A DNA stretch of 64,000 bases. Source: UMGS172 sp045647525 (GTDB taxonomy: Bacteria; Bacillota; Clostridia; Oscillospirales; Acutalibacteraceae). Below, piece by piece: positions 16,916 through 26,328 of the stretch. The notes under the pieces were generated by a model. It saw only the letters and a program-made list of their open reading frames with translations, did no database searches and had not been told where the DNA came from. The stretch covers positions 14,754 through 78,753 of the forward strand of contig JAZRMK010000048.1 of assembly GCA_045647525.1 (NCBI GenBank), in the 5' to 3' direction. The first letter of the stretch is position 1. Each line of letters starts with the position of its first letter. The translations under genes were made by a program, and so were the position numbers.

Positions 16916-18439
16916 ATGAAGAATTATATGGAACTTAAATCCGGTTCGGATGTTCGCGGTTATGCAAGCGACATATTCGACAACACCGTCGATCTTACCG
17001 AAGAAGCGGTTTACGATATTGCCGCTGCTTTTGTTCCGTTTTTGAGCGAAAAAGCAGGTAAGGACGCAACCGAACTCACAGTGTCAGTAGGACACGATTC
17101 GCGAATCACCGCCGAGAAAATCAAGACGCAGGTCATCGCCGCATTAAAGGCTGCCGGTGTCAAGGTTTATGATTGCGGGCTTTCCTCGACGCCTTCTATG
17201 TTCATGACCACTGTTCACTTAGGTTGTGACGGTGCCATTCAGATTACTGCAAGTCACCACCCTGCCGACCGCAACGGTCTTAAATTCTTCCTGCCCACAG
17301 GTGGTCTTGATCCGCAGGATATTTCCGAGATTCTCACTGCCGCCAACAACGGCGAAAAGGCAGAAGTTGCTGAGGGCATTGTTGAGAAAATCGACTTTAT
17401 GTCGCAGTATTCGGCAATTTTGCGCAAGTTGATTTGTGACGAGTTGGGTGTAGCAGAAGAGGACAAGCCATTAAAGGATTACCACATTGTTGTTGATGCC
17501 GGCAACGGTGCAGGCGGTTTCTATGCTGACAAAGTTTTGGCTCCTTTGGGTGCCGATGTTTCGGGCAGTGTATACTTAGAACCTGACGGTATGTTCCCTA
17601 ATCACATTCCCAACCCCGAAAATGCCGTTGCTATGGCTCATATCACCGACGCCGTTCTTAATGCCAACGCCGACTTGGGTGTTATTTTTGACACCGACGT
17701 CGACCGCGCAGCCTGCGTTGACCCCGACGGTGTTGAAATTAACCGCAACCGCCTTGTAGCTTTGGCAGCAGCCATTGCTTTGGAGAAGGAACCGGGTTCA
17801 ACAATCGTTACCGACAGTGTAACTTCGGCAGGTCTTAAAACCTTTATTGAAGAAACATTGGGCGGTAAACACCACCGCTTTAAGAGAGGCTACAAAAACG
17901 TAATAAACGAAGCTGTTCGTCTTTGCAACGAGGGTGTTAACGCTCCTTTGGCTATTGAAACCTCAGGCCACGCCGCTTTGAAGGAAAACTATTTCCTTGA
18001 TGACGGTGCTTACCTTGTGACAAAGATTATAATCAAAATGGCAAAGTTGGGTCGCGAAGGCAAAAATATTTTTGACCTTACCGCTGACCTTAAAACACCT
18101 GCCGAGGAAAAGGAAATGCGTTTCAATATTATGGTTGACGAATTCCGTTCCTACGGCGAATGCGTTATCGAGGGCTTACAGCGTTGGTGCGAAGCCTTCA
18201 AGGACAAAGGCTTTAAAATTGCCGACGATAACCACGAAGGTATAAGAGTCAGCGTTTTGGACGGTTGGTTCTTGCTGCGCCTTTCGGTACACGATCCGGT
18301 TATGCCGATGAATGTCGAAAGCGATTCAAAGGAAGGTTGCAAGAAAATAGTTGAACTGGTTGCCGACTTCTTCCGTAACTGTCAGTTCCTCGATTGCTCG
18401 GCTATGGAAAACTTCCTGGAAGAAAAAGACGATGAATAA
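16916..18439 (+). CDS. Phosphohexomutase (phosphoglucomutase/phosphomannomutase family)
   Basis: The protein has 507 residues. The phosphoserine loop ITASHHP, the metal-binding loop DTDVDRA, and the sugar-binding ETSGHAAL motif (normally EXSGH) are present, as is the C-terminal phosphate-binding region near RVSVLDGW. It interconverts hexose 1- and 6-phosphates, feeding cell-wall or polysaccharide sugars. The start at 16916 has GAAAGGA five bases upstream. A longer frame from 16823 has no clear site. It overlaps the next gene by eight bases. Confidence 0.88.
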   Translation: MKNYMELKSGSDVRGYASDIFDNTVDLTEEAVYDIAAAFVPFLSEKAGKDATELTVSVGHDSRITAEKIKTQVIAALKAAGVKVYDCGLSSTPSMFMTTVHLGCDGAIQITASHHPADRNGLKFFLPTGGLDPQDISEILTAANNGEKAEVAEGIVEKIDFMSQYSAILRKLICDELGVAEEDKPLKDYHIVVDAGNGAGGFYADKVLAPLGADVSGSVYLEPDGMFPNHIPNPENAVAMAHITDAVLNANADLGVIFDTDVDRAACVDPDGVEINRNRLVALAAAIALEKEPGSTIVTDSVTSAGLKTFIEETLGGKHHRFKRGYKNVINEAVRLCNEGVNAPLAIETSGHAALKENYFLDDGAYLVTKIIIKMAKLGREGKNIFDLTADLKTPAEEKEMRFNIMVDEFRSYGECVIEGLQRWCEAFKDKGFKIADDNHEGIRVSVLDGWFLLRLSVHDPVMPMNVESDSKEGCKKIVELVADFFRNCQFLDCSAMENFLEEKDDE

Positions 18440-19376
18440 TAATTTAAAGGGCAGCATTATGCTGCTTGTTGCCACTGTTATATGGGGTACCGCCTTCGTT
18501 TTTCAGGAGGAGGCTTCTGATTTAGGCGCGTTCACCCTTAACGGACTACGATACATTTTGGGAGGAATCATTCTGATTCCTCTCATTTTGGTGTTGAATT
18601 GGAAAAAACGAAATCTTGAAAACGGTACTGTGATTGCAACACCTAAAACGACTTTGCTGGCAGGTGTTAGTTGCGGTGTAGCTCTGGCGGTTGCTGCAAA
18701 TTTGCAGCAATTCGGCATTATGTTCAACGCCGACCTTGGCTCAGGCGATTCGGGCAAAGCAGGATTTATTACTGCGATGTATATACTTTTTGTCCCTCTT
18801 TTCTATTGTATTAAACATAAGGGATTAAAGCCGTCTGTAATAGTCAGTGTACTGCTTGGAATGTTGGGACTTTACCTAATCAGCGTAAAGTCCGGCTTTT
18901 CTGTGGCAACGGGCGATGTTTTTCTCCTTCTTTGTGCGATTGCATTTTCCGCACACATACTTACAGTAGACCATTGGGTTGCAAAGGTCGATGCAGTTGT
19001 TATGTCGTCTATACAATTTTTGACTGTCGGTGTCATTTCTTTGATTTTGTCGCTGATATTCGAAAGAAGCTCGTTCAGTGTTGCCTGTGTACAAAACGCC
19101 TTGATCCCCATTATTTATTTGGGAATAATGTCTTCGGGGGTGGCATACACCTTGCAGGTGTTGGGTCAAAAGCACTCTGAAGCCACTGTTGCGTCACTTC
19201 TTATGAGCCTTGAATCGTTGTTTGCCTTGCTTGCGGCTTGTGTTTACTATCATAAAACGCCTACCTTGAAAGAGGCTTTCGGTTGCGGAGTAATGCTCGT
19301 TGCAATATTTATTATCCAGACCCCGTTTGTTGATAAATTCTTCGAAAAACTGCGTTCAAAGGCGGCGGCAAGATGA
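18432..19376 (+). CDS. EamA/DMT-family transporter
   Basis: The protein has 314 residues with about ten hydrophobic helices in two EamA repeats. The N-terminal IMLLVATVIWGTAFVFQEEA and the second-half GIMSSGVAYTLQVLGQKH are typical. The substrate is unknown; the family exports metabolites, including amino acids. The start ATG at 18432 lies inside the end of the mutase gene, with GGAAGAAA as ribosome binding site. Confidence 0.88.
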   Translation: MNNNLKGSIMLLVATVIWGTAFVFQEEASDLGAFTLNGLRYILGGIILIPLILVLNWKKRNLENGTVIATPKTTLLAGVSCGVALAVAANLQQFGIMFNADLGSGDSGKAGFITAMYILFVPLFYCIKHKGLKPSVIVSVLLGMLGLYLISVKSGFSVATGDVFLLLCAIAFSAHILTVDHWVAKVDAVVMSSIQFLTVGVISLILSLIFERSSFSVACVQNALIPIIYLGIMSSGVAYTLQVLGQKHSEATVASLLMSLESLFALLAACVYYHKTPTLKEAFGCGVMLVAIFIIQTPFVDKFFEKLRSKAAAR

Positions 19377-19891
19377 GTATGCAATACCGAGTTGTTCGTT
19401 CAAAACGCAAAACACTGGCAATAGAGGTGTCAATAGACGGTACTGTCACGGTAAGATGCCCTTTTGGGTGTCGAGATTCACAGATTGCACATTTTGTTGA
19501 GCAGCAAGCCGACTGGATAGAAAAGGCGAAGATGACACAACGGCAAAAAGCTCTTAAAAGGCCGCCGGAACCCGACGAGGAGCAGGTTATCTTTTTGAAA
19601 AACACGGCTCGACAATATATCCCAAAAAGAGTCGAATACTTTGAAGAATTGACGGGCTTAAAATCGGCATCGGTCAAAATAACCTCGGCAAAAGGACGGT
19701 TTGGAAGCTGCGGTCCGAAAAACAACCTGTGCTTCTCCTACCGTCTTATGCTATACCCCAAAGCCGCCATTGACTACGTGATAGTCCACGAGTTGTGCCA
19801 TACTGTCCACCACAACCACAGCAAAGAGTTTTGGGATTTAGTTGAGCAAGTAATGCCAGATTATAAAAAATTAAGGAATCTGTTAAAATAG
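19373..19891 (+). CDS. YgjP/SprT-like zinc metallopeptidase (DUF45)
   Basis: The protein has 172 residues. The N-terminal beta domain (YRVVRSKRKTLAIEVSIDG) is followed by the metal-binding VIVHELCHTVHHNHSKEFW motif, i.e. HExxH plus a third histidine five residues later. The GSCGPKNNLCFSYRLML segment is characteristic of M48-like YgjP proteins. The physiological substrate is unknown. It overlaps the EamA gene by four bases. Confidence 0.9.
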   Translation: MSMQYRVVRSKRKTLAIEVSIDGTVTVRCPFGCRDSQIAHFVEQQADWIEKAKMTQRQKALKRPPEPDEEQVIFLKNTARQYIPKRVEYFEELTGLKSASVKITSAKGRFGSCGPKNNLCFSYRLMLYPKAAIDYVIVHELCHTVHHNHSKEFWDLVEQVMPDYKKLRNLLK

Positions 19892-19892
19892 C

Positions 19893-19925
19893 AAAACCCC
19901 GATGAAATTCATCGGGGTTTTGCTT
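19893..19925 (+). terminator. Bidirectional terminator
   Basis: CAAAACCCCGATGAA and TTCATCGGGGTTTTG form a strong hairpin with flanking A and T runs between converging genes. Confidence 0.9.
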
Positions 19926-19998
19926 ATCCTTATATGACGTTGTTTTTGTGTTTTGATTTTTTAGCATAATGCAAAGGCGAAGCCGAAGAATCATTGTC

Positions 19999-22866
19999 TT
20001 ACTCGGCATTATCAGAACCTTCGTCAGACTCTTCTGCATTTGTTTCGGCTTCTCGAAGGTCACCTTCGTGCACTTCCTCAACGGTTTCGGGCTCTTCGTC
20101 CTTTATCTCTGCTGTTTGAATTCTAAATTCCTCAACCTCGTCGAAAACAGATTCATCGAAGTTGAATCCTCCCGAAACGCCGTGGTATGCGTCTATTTTA
20201 TTTCGGTCTATTTCCTCTAATAAATAGTCATCAGAGTCGTTTTCGATAGCAAAAACAGCCGCCTCGTAAAGAGTTGCGCGTGTGGCTATTATCTCGCCCT
20301 CGGGGTAATCAGGAGTCGGCGCGGGACGGAACACGCGCTTGACAATTATTACAACAATATAGACTATCAATACAAGCGCGCTGATAACCGTAATCAACAG
20401 TCCTGTTTTAATCCCGGGCGTTGTATATTGGAAAACTATCTCATTGTCACCTTTTGGCGCCAACACCGCCATAAAGCCCTCGTTTACTCTTACTATCTCG
20501 GTCTTTTGACCGTTAACATAAGCTGTCCAGCCTTCCTCGTAGGGAACAGAGAAAAATACATAGTTGCGTCGGTCTAACTCTATTTTTGCTTTAAATCCAT
20601 CGGAATCATATTGAAAACTGTATGCCGAAACTGCGGCACGGTCGGCGCAGTCGTCACGGAACGCGGTATACGAAAAATCCATTGTTTGTTTGTTTTCATC
20701 TTTTGTTCCGATGTTATAGTCATCGCCGAGGTTGTCAAGCACTGCTGATATTTTAACGGCATCCTTTTGGTCTACAACCAGCGCTTTAAGCATCATCAAA
20801 TCAGCAAAATTTCTGTGATTGTTGCTTTCATAATTTACTCCGTCATCATAGAAATCGGAATAAGTATAATCACTGTAATGTAACGCCTGCTCCTCGGTCA
20901 CAAAATAGTCATAGGTGAATCCCATAGGGATATAGCACTCGTTTTTATAAATCTTATATCCGTTCTGCTCTCCGCAATAACTGTAATACGGCAACATTTT
21001 ACCGTCATCACGTTGGAAGTTGTAATCTTCTTCATCGTTATCGGCAACGGGGTCGAGCAGATATTTTACTGAAAGCAGACTTCTTGCCCCGTAGACCTTA
21101 GTTGTGGGTCTTGACGCAACCGAACGCTCCTCACCTATAAATTCATAAAACGATGTGACAGAACCCGGAACTATCGAATGGAAATAGTTTATTGAAGAAT
21201 AACCCAACGCGTAGCCGGTGTTGTCCTCACCATTGTAAACATCAATTCGGGCAAACTCATCATTAGCTATGGGCAGATCGACATTACCTTCAATAACACC
21301 GTCTATAACAACATTCTCAATGTCGGCTGAAAGTGACTGACCGGACATTATAAAGAAGGTTGAATATATAACCGACACACAGCAAACGGTCGGAATTATA
21401 ACTTTATATATAGAACGACGTTTTGCTATAATCGACGGCAACATGGCCTTTACGATAATAAGACTCAAAACGCTGATAGCAACCGTGACCCAGAACCTTA
21501 GATCGTAGATATTGCCCTCAACCTCAGCGCCACCTTCGGTGATTCTGCTCTTTACAGATTGGAGAATGAATTTTAACGGGTTGGTAGAAGCGTCTGTGTA
21601 AAGTCCGAAGCCTGTTATTTTGCCGTCCTCAATACCGTTGGGTGCAAGACCTATAACCAGTGCAAAGCCCAGGGTTATCGACATATTCCACTTCCAAGCC
21701 GATTTCCAGTTAACGCTTGTGTCCTCAAACGCAATAACAGTTGCCAGACACATCATAAGTATCGGCATATAGAACCAACGGGCATAGTACTGAATGTTAA
21801 ATAGCTGGAACGCACTGTTGAGTCCCGGCACCAAAGCAATAAAAATCGAGGCAAACAGAACCCTGCGCAACCATGTGCCCTTCTTTTCGGACTGCAAGAA
21901 GCAGAATGTGCCAACCATTCCGAACAACGGCAGCCACCCGCCCAATGACGCCCACTTGACATCAGCGTGCGGGAAAAACACAGGGCGTGCAGGAAGATCC
22001 GGCGGGAAGAAGAAGCACTGAATAACATTAAGAAAGATCTGGTTGTTTCCGTAAAGCACCGAATTCCAACCAACAAGGTAGCTGCCAAGTCGGTCATTCT
22101 GCAAAACAGACAAGATGCTCGGCAACAGTATTGCCGACGCCATGGCAACACCCAAAACGCACTCGAAGGAAAGGAGCGCAAACTCACTGAACTTAAACTT
22201 AAAACTTCCCGAGAGCACCCTTATCAGCCAGTAGATGACAACAAACAACACCATTCCAAAGAAGAAGAAATAGTTGTTAAGTGCCGTAAAGAAGACCATT
22301 AAGGCAACAAATCCCCTGCTGCGATGAGAATTAAATCTTTCTATACTAAGCAACAAAAGCGGGAACAAAACAATGGCTTCATGGAAATGGTTAAAGAAGA
22401 TATTGTAGACCGAAAAACCGCAGAATGCATAAAGCAAGCCGCCTATCATCGCTGTTTCGTTGCGTGCGGTAAAGTGACGGATGAAGAGATATGCGGTTAC
22501 CGCTGCGCAAGAGAACTTTAAGATAAGCAACGGCCCCATAAGATACGGAACAATGTGATTCGGGAAGGGCAACGTCAACCAAAAAAACGGGCTTCCCAAA
22601 AGGTAGAAACTGTATGAGCCGATAAAGTTTGAACCTAAATCACTCTCCCAACTCCACCCGAAGTCGAGCGAGCGCACTGCATTATGGCAATACTGATAAA
22701 ACGGTATCTGCTGGACATTAAAATCTCCGTAAAAGATAAAATATCCGTGACCCGTTATAATTGCAGGTATAAACATCGCCAACGCAGTAGCCAAGGCTAT
22801 CAAAAACGTCCACAATGCAAACAAGCCTTTTTTAGAGCTTTCGGCTCTCGTTCTTAAATCGGTCAT
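19999..22866 (-). CDS. YfhO-family polytopic membrane protein (GT-C-like)
   Basis: The protein has about 955 residues. The N-terminal half holds roughly 12 helices with the YfhO features YGDFNVQQIPFYQYCHNAV and GLLYAFCGFSVYN. An extracellular part follows, then another helix (about 820-845) and an acidic cytoplasmic tail rich in Glu. YfhO proteins are thought to transfer sugars to lipoteichoic acid. The start at 22866 has AAAGGAAG upstream; a longer frame to 22881 lacks one. Confidence 0.85.
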   Translation of the reverse strand: MTDLRTRAESSKKGLFALWTFLIALATALAMFIPAIITGHGYFIFYGDFNVQQIPFYQYCHNAVRSLDFGWSWESDLGSNFIGSYSFYLLGSPFFWLTLPFPNHIVPYLMGPLLILKFSCAAVTAYLFIRHFTARNETAMIGGLLYAFCGFSVYNIFFNHFHEAIVLFPLLLLSIERFNSHRSRGFVALMVFFTALNNYFFFFGMVLFVVIYWLIRVLSGSFKFKFSEFALLSFECVLGVAMASAILLPSILSVLQNDRLGSYLVGWNSVLYGNNQIFLNVIQCFFFPPDLPARPVFFPHADVKWASLGGWLPLFGMVGTFCFLQSEKKGTWLRRVLFASIFIALVPGLNSAFQLFNIQYYARWFYMPILMMCLATVIAFEDTSVNWKSAWKWNMSITLGFALVIGLAPNGIEDGKITGFGLYTDASTNPLKFILQSVKSRITEGGAEVEGNIYDLRFWVTVAISVLSLIIVKAMLPSIIAKRRSIYKVIIPTVCCVSVIYSTFFIMSGQSLSADIENVVIDGVIEGNVDLPIANDEFARIDVYNGEDNTGYALGYSSINYFHSIVPGSVTSFYEFIGEERSVASRPTTKVYGARSLLSVKYLLDPVADNDEEDYNFQRDDGKMLPYYSYCGEQNGYKIYKNECYIPMGFTYDYFVTEEQALHYSDYTYSDFYDDGVNYESNNHRNFADLMMLKALVVDQKDAVKISAVLDNLGDDYNIGTKDENKQTMDFSYTAFRDDCADRAAVSAYSFQYDSDGFKAKIELDRRNYVFFSVPYEEGWTAYVNGQKTEIVRVNEGFMAVLAPKGDNEIVFQYTTPGIKTGLLITVISALVLIVYIVVIIVKRVFRPAPTPDYPEGEIIATRATLYEAAVFAIENDSDDYLLEEIDRNKIDAYHGVSGGFNFDESVFDEVEEFRIQTAEIKDEEPETVEEVHEGDLREAETNAEESDEGSDNAE

Positions 22867-22993
22867 AATTCTTCCTTTCAAGTTTCCGCTATTAACTCAA
22901 ATCATTAAATTTATTATACCTTGATGCAAATCATAAATCAACACGAAAAAGAGCTTCTTTTTATTACGATTTTGTTAATATTTGTATGCGGTA

Positions 22994-23022
22994 TTGTAAT
23001 TTCACGGAAAATTAAGTATAAT
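22994..23022 (+). promoter_or_regulatory. Promoter of YfbR-like nucleotidase
   Basis: TTGTAA (22994-22999) and TATAAT (23017-23022) have a 17-bp spacer. Confidence 0.6.
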
Positions 23023-23053
23023 GTACGAAAGAGAAATAAAAGGACGGGATTAT

Positions 23054-23629
23054 ATGTCGAGCCATTTTTACGCAATGCTCTTTCGAATGAAATACATTGA
23101 CCGTTGGGCATTGATGAGAAATACAAGACGCGAAAATCTTTCAGAGCATACTCTTGAAACTGCGTTTATTGCTCACGCAATAGCGGTTATACATAACAAA
23201 CGCTTCGGCGGTAGCGTAAACGCAGAACGTGCGGCTTTGCTGGCTATGTTCCACGACGCACCCGAGATCATAACGGGTGATCTGCCTACACCGGTAAAAT
23301 ATTATAGCGGGCAGATCAAGAAGGCGTATGACGAAATGGAGTCAGAGGCAATAAACAGTCTTTTACAACTGTTGCCCGATGACCTGCGCCCCGAGTTCGA
23401 CGGCATTTTATATGATAATGACGCAGACCTTCGCAAGATAGTCCGTGCCGCCGACAAAATTTCGGCACTAATTAAATGCAAGGACGAAATCATGTTGGGA
23501 AACAGTGAGTTTTCTGTTGCCGAAAAAGCCACTTTAAAAACCATTGAGGCTTTAAATTTCCCTGCCGCAAATGAGTTTTTAAAACTGTTTTTAGATAGTT
23601 TTTCCCTGCCTCTCGATGAGCAAAAATAA
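23054..23629 (+). CDS. YfbR-like 5'-deoxynucleotidase (HD domain)
   Basis: The protein has 191 residues, close to the 199 of E. coli YfbR. HD-domain metal ligands appear as NLSEHTLE, LLAMFHDAPEIITGDLPTPVKY and a downstream KIVRAADKISALI. It should dephosphorylate deoxynucleoside 5'-monophosphates. The start at 23054 is favoured because the MSSHFYAMLFR beginning is typical and AAAGGACGGG lies upstream. Confidence 0.88.
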   Translation: MSSHFYAMLFRMKYIDRWALMRNTRRENLSEHTLETAFIAHAIAVIHNKRFGGSVNAERAALLAMFHDAPEIITGDLPTPVKYYSGQIKKAYDEMESEAINSLLQLLPDDLRPEFDGILYDNDADLRKIVRAADKISALIKCKDEIMLGNSEFSVAEKATLKTIEALNFPAANEFLKLFLDSFSLPLDEQK

Positions 23630-23662
23630 CCACTACCCCATTTATCCTTTTAAAGTGAATTA

Positions 23663-23691
23663 TTGCTTTTTAAAAGTAAAAGTGATATAAT
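23663..23691 (+). promoter_or_regulatory. Promoter of pseudokinase gene
   Basis: TTGCTT (23663-23668) and TATAAT (23686-23691) are 17 bp apart. Confidence 0.6.
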
Positions 23692-23733
23692 GTTGTTTAC
23701 AGTCTGATTACCGTTTTTGAAAGGAATGTAATT

Positions 23734-25509
23734 ATGATGAATCCTCATTCTTTGTGTCCCGGTTGTATGGCGGAAAAGGTTTCTGAGGGCAAATGCCCCA
23801 TCTGCGGTTACAACCCCGACGAATTGCAAAACCCACAACATCTTAAAATCAACACTCTGTTGGAATCGCGTTACCTTATCGGCAAAGCCATTGATTCCAA
23901 CGGCGAAAGTACTACATATTTGGGCTATGATACAGTAACACAAACCATCGTTAATATCCGCGAATATTTCCCATTGGGACTTTGCGACCGCGATGTTGAC
24001 GGAACGGTTGTTATGAGCGCAGGCTCGGAGTTCAACTACAATGAAGGTCTTATGCAGTTCTTAAAGCTTTCGCGTGAACTCTTTAAGCTCAACGAGCTTC
24101 CTGCTCTTTTTGATGTTCTTGACGTGCGCGAGGCAAATAACACTGCCTACCGCATCACTCGTGCCGTTCCCGGCCTTACTTTGCGTGAGTTTTTACTTCG
24201 CAACGGCGGTGTTTTAAAATGGGATCAGGCAAGAAGCCTGTTTGCTCCGCTTATTTCGTCTATTTCTGCACTTCATAAAGCAGGTATCATCCATCGCGGT
24301 ATTTCTCCCGACACCCTTATCGTTGGTAAGGACGGCAAACTTCGTCTTAACGGCTTCTGCATTGAAGCCGCAAGAACTGCCAAGAGTGAGTTCACTTCAC
24401 AGCTCTTCCCCGGGTTTGCCGCAGTTGAGCAGTACGGCGTTGTCGGAAGCCAAGGCCCTTGGACCGACGTTTATGCTTTCGCCGCAACTATATACAGAAC
24501 TCTTGTCGGCAATCCTCCTCCCGAGGCAACCGAAAGATTGCAGAATGATAATATGACCATTCCTGCTAAAATTGCACGCGAAACGCCAAAAGCAGTTTTG
24601 GAAACCTTGGCAAATGCACTGCAAGTTTTGCCTAATGACCGCACACAGTACATTGATAATATGAGAAGGGGCTTGTCGGTCTCTTCGGCACAGGTTTCTG
24701 CCGCAGGCGGAGCTGCCACTTCACACACCACCGTTGTGTCCGTACCCGGAAACGAGCCTGTAAAGCCCACCCCTCCCGTTTCTACTTCAACCGTAACTGC
24801 TGCTAATGCGGATACTTTAAATCAGTCCGATAAAAAAGGCAAGTCAACCAAAGTTTACGGCATTATCGCCTTTGTTTCGACCGCACTTTTGTTGGCGGTG
24901 ATAATCATATTCCTGCTTTGGTCTTTGGGCTTTATCGGTGGCGGTTCAGGCAAAACCGAAAGCAACAACAATAATTCAAAAACATTGCCGTCCAACTCCG
25001 CAGTTTCGTTGGCAACGCCTTCCACCCCTAGTGAAAACGGCGAATACGGATACCTGGATGATTTCACAGGAAAATATTATTCCGATATTTACGGCAAGTC
25101 CGATTATGCGAACAAGATAAAATTTAAGATTGTACGAAAAGAGTACAGTTCTGAATATGAAGCAGGTCAGATTATTTCTCAAAGTCCTGCTCCCGATTCG
25201 CAGTATGAGATCGGCAAAACAACCGTCGAACTTGTCATAAGCGAGGGTGATTACTACATTTCGATGCCCAAACTTTCGGATATGACCCCGTCTGAAGCAC
25301 GTGTGCTTTTGTTAAAACTTGGTTTCCGAGATGTTAACATTCAGGATGTTGACGTTTTCGTGGCCGATGCAGAATTCGGCGCTATTGTGGGTTCCACCCC
25401 CGAAGCCGGCACTAAAATCAACGTTGAAGAGGTTGTTGAGATCAAGATCAATCGCTACGAAAGCACAGACGACACCGATTCGCCCGAATCCACAGAACCG
25501 TTAGCATAA
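23734..25509 (+). CDS. Zinc-ribbon, pseudokinase and PASTA membrane protein
   Basis: The protein has 591 residues. A zinc ribbon (CPGC...CPIC, residues 8-24) precedes a protein-kinase fold (about 45-315), a membrane helix (375-400) and two PASTA-like repeats (440-500 and 505-572). The kinase core has lost all three catalytic residues: the beta-3 lysine is Arg76 (NIREYFP), HRD is HRG (187-189), and DFG reads NGFC (206-209). The glycine loop is also degenerate. The structural parts EQYG...GPWTDVYAFA remain. It is therefore probably a signalling scaffold that senses peptidoglycan or muropeptides outside. It sits alone upstream of rsmE. Confidence 0.88.
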   Translation: MMNPHSLCPGCMAEKVSEGKCPICGYNPDELQNPQHLKINTLLESRYLIGKAIDSNGESTTYLGYDTVTQTIVNIREYFPLGLCDRDVDGTVVMSAGSEFNYNEGLMQFLKLSRELFKLNELPALFDVLDVREANNTAYRITRAVPGLTLREFLLRNGGVLKWDQARSLFAPLISSISALHKAGIIHRGISPDTLIVGKDGKLRLNGFCIEAARTAKSEFTSQLFPGFAAVEQYGVVGSQGPWTDVYAFAATIYRTLVGNPPPEATERLQNDNMTIPAKIARETPKAVLETLANALQVLPNDRTQYIDNMRRGLSVSSAQVSAAGGAATSHTTVVSVPGNEPVKPTPPVSTSTVTAANADTLNQSDKKGKSTKVYGIIAFVSTALLLAVIIIFLLWSLGFIGGGSGKTESNNNNSKTLPSNSAVSLATPSTPSENGEYGYLDDFTGKYYSDIYGKSDYANKIKFKIVRKEYSSEYEAGQIISQSPAPDSQYEIGKTTVELVISEGDYYISMPKLSDMTPSEARVLLLKLGFRDVNIQDVDVFVADAEFGAIVGSTPEAGTKINVEEVVEIKINRYESTDDTDSPESTEPLA

Positions 25510-25510
25510 C

Positions 25511-25551
25511 AAAAAAACACCTGCGAGGTCTTCTTCGCAGGTGAATTTTTA
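25511..25551 (+). terminator. Terminator after pseudokinase gene
   Basis: CACCTGCGA and TCGCAGGTG pair around a loop, followed by a T-rich run. Confidence 0.8.
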
Positions 25552-25564
25552 GATGGAGAAAAGT

Positions 25565-26284
25565 ATGCCGAGATTTTTTAAAGAATTTTTTGAAGATGCA
25601 CCTTTTATCGACGGTGCCGACGCGCACCACATCATAAAATCACTGAGAATGCGTGTCGGTGAACCTTTAACGGTTTGCGACACAAAGGGCGTTGACTACT
25701 TCTGCACGATTTTAGATATCAGTGATTCGAGGGTGAATTTAAAGGTCGAATCAACTGCCAAAACTAAATCCGAGCCCGATGTTAAGGTCACACTTTTTCA
25801 GTGTCTGCCCAAAGGCGATAAAATGGATTCGGTTGTAAAGCAATCCGTCGAGCTTGGCGTGACCGAAATAACCCCTGTTCTTTCTACGAATTGTGTGTCA
25901 CGTCCCGATGAAAAGCAACTCACCAAGAAAATCGACCGTTGGCAAAAAATTTCGTGCGAAGCAGCTGGACAGTCAGGTCGCGGCATTCTGCCTTTGGTCA
26001 ACCAATGTGTTGCTTTGAAAAAGGTCGCCGAAAACACCGCAAAATTCGACAAAGTGTTCTTCTGCTACGAAATGGGCGGAAATGCGATTGCCGAAATTGA
26101 CAGTTCTGTAAAAAACATAGCCGTAATTATCGGACCCGAAGGTGGTTTTACTGCCGACGAAGCCGAGATGTTAAAGGCGGCAGGAGCCGTTGTTACGACC
26201 TTAGGGCCCAGAATTTTAAGGACCGAAACCGCACCTTTGGCAGCCATTACCGCCATAATGCTGAAAACCGGAAATTTGGAATAA
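25565..26284 (+). CDS. rsmE: 16S rRNA m3U1498 methyltransferase
   Basis: The protein has 239 residues. The N-terminal PUA-like part begins PRFFKEFF. The SPOUT methyltransferase core shows LFQCLPKGDKMDSVVKQSVELGV, IIGPEGGFTADEAEML and LGPRILRTETAPLAAI, which forms the SAM-binding knot. ATG 25565 is preferred since GGAG lies six bases before it; ATG 25553 overlaps the terminator region. Confidence 0.93.
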   Translation: MPRFFKEFFEDAPFIDGADAHHIIKSLRMRVGEPLTVCDTKGVDYFCTILDISDSRVNLKVESTAKTKSEPDVKVTLFQCLPKGDKMDSVVKQSVELGVTEITPVLSTNCVSRPDEKQLTKKIDRWQKISCEAAGQSGRGILPLVNQCVALKKVAENTAKFDKVFFCYEMGGNAIAEIDSSVKNIAVIIGPEGGFTADEAEMLKAAGAVVTTLGPRILRTETAPLAAITAIMLKTGNLE

Positions 26285-26286
26285 AT

Positions 26287-26327
26287 TAAAGCCTCTATTG
26301 TGCTTGCTGCAAATAGAGGCTTTTTTG
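26287..26327 (+). terminator. Bidirectional terminator rsmE/mutS2
   Basis: AAAGCCTCTATT and its near-complement AAATAGAGGCTTT form a stem between converging genes, with a T run on the plus strand. Confidence 0.85.
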
Positions 26328-26328
26328 T

